Below, piece by piece: positions 22,148-24,900 of a stretch of 24,900 nucleotides of DNA. Both the position numbers and the translations under genes were made by a program. The first letter of the stretch is position 1. Each line of letters begins with the position of its first letter. Below the pieces are notes generated by a model. That model was not told the origin of the DNA. It worked only from the letters and a program-made list of their open reading frames with translations, and did not search any database. Origin of the DNA: Thermoplasmata archaeon (lineage in GTDB: Archaea; Thermoplasmatota; Thermoplasmata; Halarchaeoplasmatales; Halarchaeoplasmataceae); the NCBI GenBank assembly GCA_019594025.1, contig JAFDUB010000013.1, positions 1 to 24,900 on the forward strand, in the 5' to 3' direction.

Positions 22148-23371
22148 ATGGCTAAAAAGATACGCAGTGAAAGTGGTGTAATCTATTGTTCTTACTGCGG
22201 CACCGCTGTAGTTGAAGAGGACCTGGAGTGCTCTAACTGTGGAGAGCCTCTCGAAGAAGATGTGTTTGAGGGTAGAGTGTGTTACTCCTGCGGGTCTCCG
22301 GTGGGGAAGCTGGAAGAAACCTGCCCAAAATGTGGTGTGGACCTTTCAGATACCGGAGGCGAGGACGACGAATATCTCTCTCGATTGATAGGTTGGAGTG
22401 ACGAGGCTGAAGAGAAACTCCGTTCACAGGCGGAGGAGAAAAAGAAGGCAGCAGACGTGTTCAGGAAGGTATTCGCGGGTGCTGAAACTCAGCAGAAAAC
22501 ATCAACGGAAGAGGATAACAGGCCCTTGGATTCAATTTCCTTCACGCAGCTGTACAGTTACGTAGAACAACGAAAAAAGGATTTGATGGAAGAAGCAGAA
22601 GATAAAAGTGAGGAAGATATCCAAGCCGAAATAAACAGTTTGGAGGAGTTGCAAGAGAACATATTCGAAATTGAGGGCACGGTCAATGCACTGGTCGAAA
22701 ACAAAGAGAGGGCTTTGAACCGTAAACGAGAAGAGCTGAAAGAAAGGGTGAGGGAGTTCAAAAGAGTGGTAAAGAAAAAGGAAGAAGAAAAAAACAAGAT
22801 CCAGAACCGGAAGGATAAACTTACAAAAAAGGAACGGGAACTGAAACTGTGGGAGACCCAGCTTAAATCATGGGAGGAGGACCTTAGGGAACTTGAAAAA
22901 GATCTAAGGCGGGAAAAAAAGATGTATGAGGATGGGGAAAAGAAGCTTGAAGAGATAAAAGAAGGCATACCATCGGAGGGCACAGTAACACCGGAAGAAT
23001 GGATGGAAGAGCAGAAACGCATACAGCGTGAACTCTTCAAGCTCAAAAACGTCTGGGATGAGGGCGATGCGGATCTGGAAGATATAAGTGGGGACAGTAT
23101 TTCCATATTAAAAAGAAAGATAAGAAAGCAGGAAGCTAAGTTTAAGGGAAGGATATCGGAGCTGGAAGATGAGCTCGAGAGCGTAAAGGCGGAGAAAGAA
23201 AGCGTAGGTAAACGGGAGTTAGAGCTCGACATACAGAGAGATGAGCTGGAGAAGATATTAGTTGTGCTCGACAGGCTTCTTGGTGACCTTCCCGAGGAGA
23301 AGATAGAGGCCTTCGCCAAATCTGAAGATTTTGAACTTTACGAGAAGATACTTGATACTTTGGGGATATAG
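22148..23371 (+). CDS. double zinc-ribbon protein with long coiled coil
   Basis: The protein has 407 residues. Four CxxC pairs at about C14-C17, C28-C31, C45-C48 and C59-C62 (CSYCG, CSNCG, CYSCG, CPKCG) make two zinc ribbons. A short linker follows, then from about 150 to 390 a charged, heptad-rich helix full of E, K and R: a parallel coiled coil, with one break near GIPSEGTVTPEEW. The C-terminal 20 residues (AFAKSEDFELYEKILDTL) form a small capping segment. Two zinc ribbons plus a rod suggest a scaffold that binds nucleic acid or protein at one end. The next gene is a much longer coiled-coil protein 11 bases downstream, so they are probably one operon. No known homologue is claimed. Confidence 0.85.
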   Translation: MAKKIRSESGVIYCSYCGTAVVEEDLECSNCGEPLEEDVFEGRVCYSCGSPVGKLEETCPKCGVDLSDTGGEDDEYLSRLIGWSDEAEEKLRSQAEEKKKAADVFRKVFAGAETQQKTSTEEDNRPLDSISFTQLYSYVEQRKKDLMEEAEDKSEEDIQAEINSLEELQENIFEIEGTVNALVENKERALNRKREELKERVREFKRVVKKKEEEKNKIQNRKDKLTKKERELKLWETQLKSWEEDLRELEKDLRREKKMYEDGEKKLEEIKEGIPSEGTVTPEEWMEEQKRIQRELFKLKNVWDEGDADLEDISGDSISILKRKIRKQEAKFKGRISELEDELESVKAEKESVGKRELELDIQRDELEKILVVLDRLLGDLPEEKIEAFAKSEDFELYEKILDTLGI

Positions 23372-23374
23372 GAG
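23371..23374 (+). promoter_or_regulatory. ribosome binding site of the long coiled-coil gene
   Basis: GGAG overlaps the end of the upstream stop codon and lies 8 bases before the ATG at 23383. It supports that ATG rather than the one at 23378, whose frame closes after 11 codons. Confidence 0.6.
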
Positions 23375-23382
23375 TCAATGAA

Positions 23383-24900
23383 ATGGGCCTACGAGAAAAA
23401 GCCAGAAAAGTCCTAGACGAGGAAAAAGATGTCCGCGAAGAATCCGAAGCGCTTGAAAAAAAGTTGAAGGAGAAGGAAGACCGTATCAAAGAGTTGGAAG
23501 AAAAGATAGACGAACTAGAGGCTCGTAAGAAAGAAGTAGAAGGCGAACTAGAAGGGCGTGAGGGGGAGTTGGAAAAAATAGAGGAGGAGATAGTTGATAA
23601 GGCTGAAGCGGATGCACTGGCAGAAGAAGTTAAGGGCCTGGAAAAGCAGAGGGACGAACTCCAGGATGAAACCGAGGTATTAGATGAGGAAAAAGAGGGA
23701 TTAACGGAACAGATCAACAAAGGACGAGAACAACTGGAAGAAATCGAGTTACAACTAGAAGAGAAGCAAAAAGCATTCAAGGAGCTGGAAGACGAACTGA
23801 AGAAACGGGAAGAAAAACTATCCGAGGAGGCCGAGGAGATAAAGAACACGCGAGAACAGCTGGAAAAGAAAGAAAAGGAGTTGGAAAAGGAGCTCAGCGA
23901 CTTCGAGGATTATAGAGCAGGTGTACTAGAGCGTGAGAAAACCCTTGAAAAGCAATCCGAGGAGATCGAGGAAGAGCTAAAGGAGCTGGAAGAAAGGCGT
24001 TCCGAGTTAGACGATAAAGAGGAAAAAATCAAGGAGGAAAAAGAGGAGCTGGACCAATTACGGGAGGAATTAGATTCTCAGAGAGAGGAGCTTAAAGCTG
24101 AGATCGATGCCCGTGAGACCGAACTCAGTTCCGAAAGAGAAGAGCTGGAGGAGAAGAAAGAAGAAATTGAGAAAGAGAAAGAGGAACTTTCTGCACTCAA
24201 AGAGGAACTTGAGGCTAGGGAAAACGAGTTAAAAAAACTACAAAAGAGTATTCACGGGAAAAAAGGTGCACTCTCCCGTAGACAAAACGCTTTAGAAGCT
24301 AGAGAGGAGGAACTGGCGGAGAAGGAAGAGAAGCTTCGGGAAGAAGTGAAAGAAAGCATAATGGATGAGAAGCGAGAGGAGCTTGAGGCCCTGGAAAAGT
24401 CCATCGACTCTTTGACCGAAGAGAAGAAAGCGCTGTCGGAAGAGAAAGAGGAGCTAGAAACCTCTGTAGATGAACTCGAATCGAGTGTAGAGGAGTTGGA
24501 AACTTTAGAGGAAGAGCTTGAAAAGATGAAAACTGAGCTCCATGAATTTGAAGCTGAGTTGAAAGAAAGGGAAGAGGGAGTCAGCGAAAAGGAAGAACTG
24601 ATCCAGAAGGCTGAGGAAAAATTAACAGAATTGGATGAGAGGGAAGCTCAACTGAACAATTTAGAAGAAGAACTGAGGGGTAAAGAGGAGGAAATATCCG
24701 CCAACGAGGAGAAGTTAGAAGAAAAATCGAAGGAATTTGATGCTAGAGAAGAAACACTGCTCGGAAAAGAAAAAGAACTTTCCCACCTATCAAACGAGTT
24801 AGAAGAAAAAGAGGACGAATTGGAAAAACGGTCTTCAGAGTTGGAAGAAAAATCAGAAAAACTTTCTAAATTAGAAGAAGAACTCGATTCCCGGGAAGGG
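23383..24900 (+). CDS. very long coiled-coil protein (partial, runs past the window)
   Basis: The open frame covers exactly 506 codons from the ATG at 23383 to the window edge, with no stop. The sequence is almost pure charged coiled coil: MGLREKARKVLDEEKD, then dense EELEEK-type heptads. Breaks are few; one is SIHGKKGALSRRQN at about 290-305. There is no visible globular head, Walker motif or hinge in this part, so it is not an SMC or Rad50 as seen so far. The gene follows the zinc-ribbon coiled-coil gene by 11 bases, and the two probably form a rod-like complex; this is inference. Opposite-strand open frames here are Ser-rich shadows of the Glu/Lys codons. Confidence 0.85.
   Translation, partial: MGLREKARKVLDEEKDVREESEALEKKLKEKEDRIKELEEKIDELEARKKEVEGELEGREGELEKIEEEIVDKAEADALAEEVKGLEKQRDELQDETEVLDEEKEGLTEQINKGREQLEEIELQLEEKQKAFKELEDELKKREEKLSEEAEEIKNTREQLEKKEKELEKELSDFEDYRAGVLEREKTLEKQSEEIEEELKELEERRSELDDKEEKIKEEKEELDQLREELDSQREELKAEIDARETELSSEREELEEKKEEIEKEKEELSALKEELEARENELKKLQKSIHGKKGALSRRQNALEAREEELAEKEEKLREEVKESIMDEKREELEALEKSIDSLTEEKKALSEEKEELETSVDELESSVEELETLEEELEKMKTELHEFEAELKEREEGVSEKEELIQKAEEKLTELDEREAQLNNLEEELRGKEEEISANEEKLEEKSKEFDAREETLLGKEKELSHLSNELEEKEDELEKRSSELEEKSEKLSKLEEELDSREG

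Noticed and set aside
23142..23849. 235-codon minus-strand open frame, very Ser-rich
   Set aside because: It is the shadow of Glu/Lys-rich coiled-coil codons on the plus strand across two genes; Ser/Phe runs without domains are typical of such artefacts. The same holds for 22558-23319.

Overview
The window is archaeal DNA of moderate GC content with dense coding on both strands. The evidence is an archaeal elongation factor 1A gene followed by an archaeal ribosomal protein S10 gene and a tRNA-Ala(TGC), an archaeal-type DHH/RecJ-like nuclease, MthK-like channel architecture, and archaeal promoters. TATA-like box A elements lie about 25-30 bases before many start codons, which implies many leaderless mRNAs. 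The gene content (large ATPase-TPR proteins, thiE/thiL, Pro/Gln-tailed membrane proteins, zinc-ribbon coiled-coil proteins) would suit an uncultured euryarchaeon of the Thermoplasmatota type. That placement is a guess from gene style only.

Layout. 187-7376: a small four-helix membrane protein, a potassium channel with an RCK domain, a HAD phosphatase, a 1016-residue STAND-like ATPase with TPR repeats and an inserted Roadblock/LC7-like domain, a membrane-anchored AttH/CrtC-type lipocalin, and a PH-like membrane protein. 7418-8830: a RecJ-like DHH nuclease. 8964-14032: a run of a winged-helix/STAND/TPR protein, an AIR-synthase-related protein, ThiE and ThiL; the genes overlap or nearly touch, so a thiamine phosphate operon with a built-in regulator is plausible. 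14027-14494: a GNAT acetyltransferase on the other strand. 14630-16649: EF1A, S10 and tRNA-Ala. 17043-18991: an M29-type aminopeptidase, a small winged-helix-like protein and a one-pass membrane protein. 19020-19436: an intergenic stretch with a candidate 25-codon gene. 19437-22094: a nitrilase-family amidohydrolase, a lipoprotein, a Gdt1/TMEM165-type transporter and a Nudix hydrolase. 22148-24900: a double zinc-ribbon coiled-coil protein, then a very long coiled-coil protein that runs off the window.

The most unusual part is 16338-16888, around the tRNA-Ala gene. A box A promoter at 16338-16345 sits just before a 12-base copy of the tRNA 5' end. A second copy follows, then the real tRNA, then an 11-base copy of the tRNA 3' portion. 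Eight short inverted repeats, with 6-9 bp stems and mostly 2-5 base loops, flank the tRNA on both sides. Several belong to the same sequence families and differ by paired changes in both arms. The upstream part would be transcribed as a structured 5' leader of the tRNA precursor. I do not recognise this arrangement as a named element.

Other points are a TAG stop that interrupts a Pro/Gln-rich protein tail continuing in frame for 12 codons, a leaderless micro-ORF, and an NTPase whose Walker A and Walker B are separated by a regulatory-looking domain. Several starts (7418-8830, 15949, 17043, 18991, 20849, 20943) were shortened from the longest open frame because of promoter position, ribosome binding sites or family N-termini.
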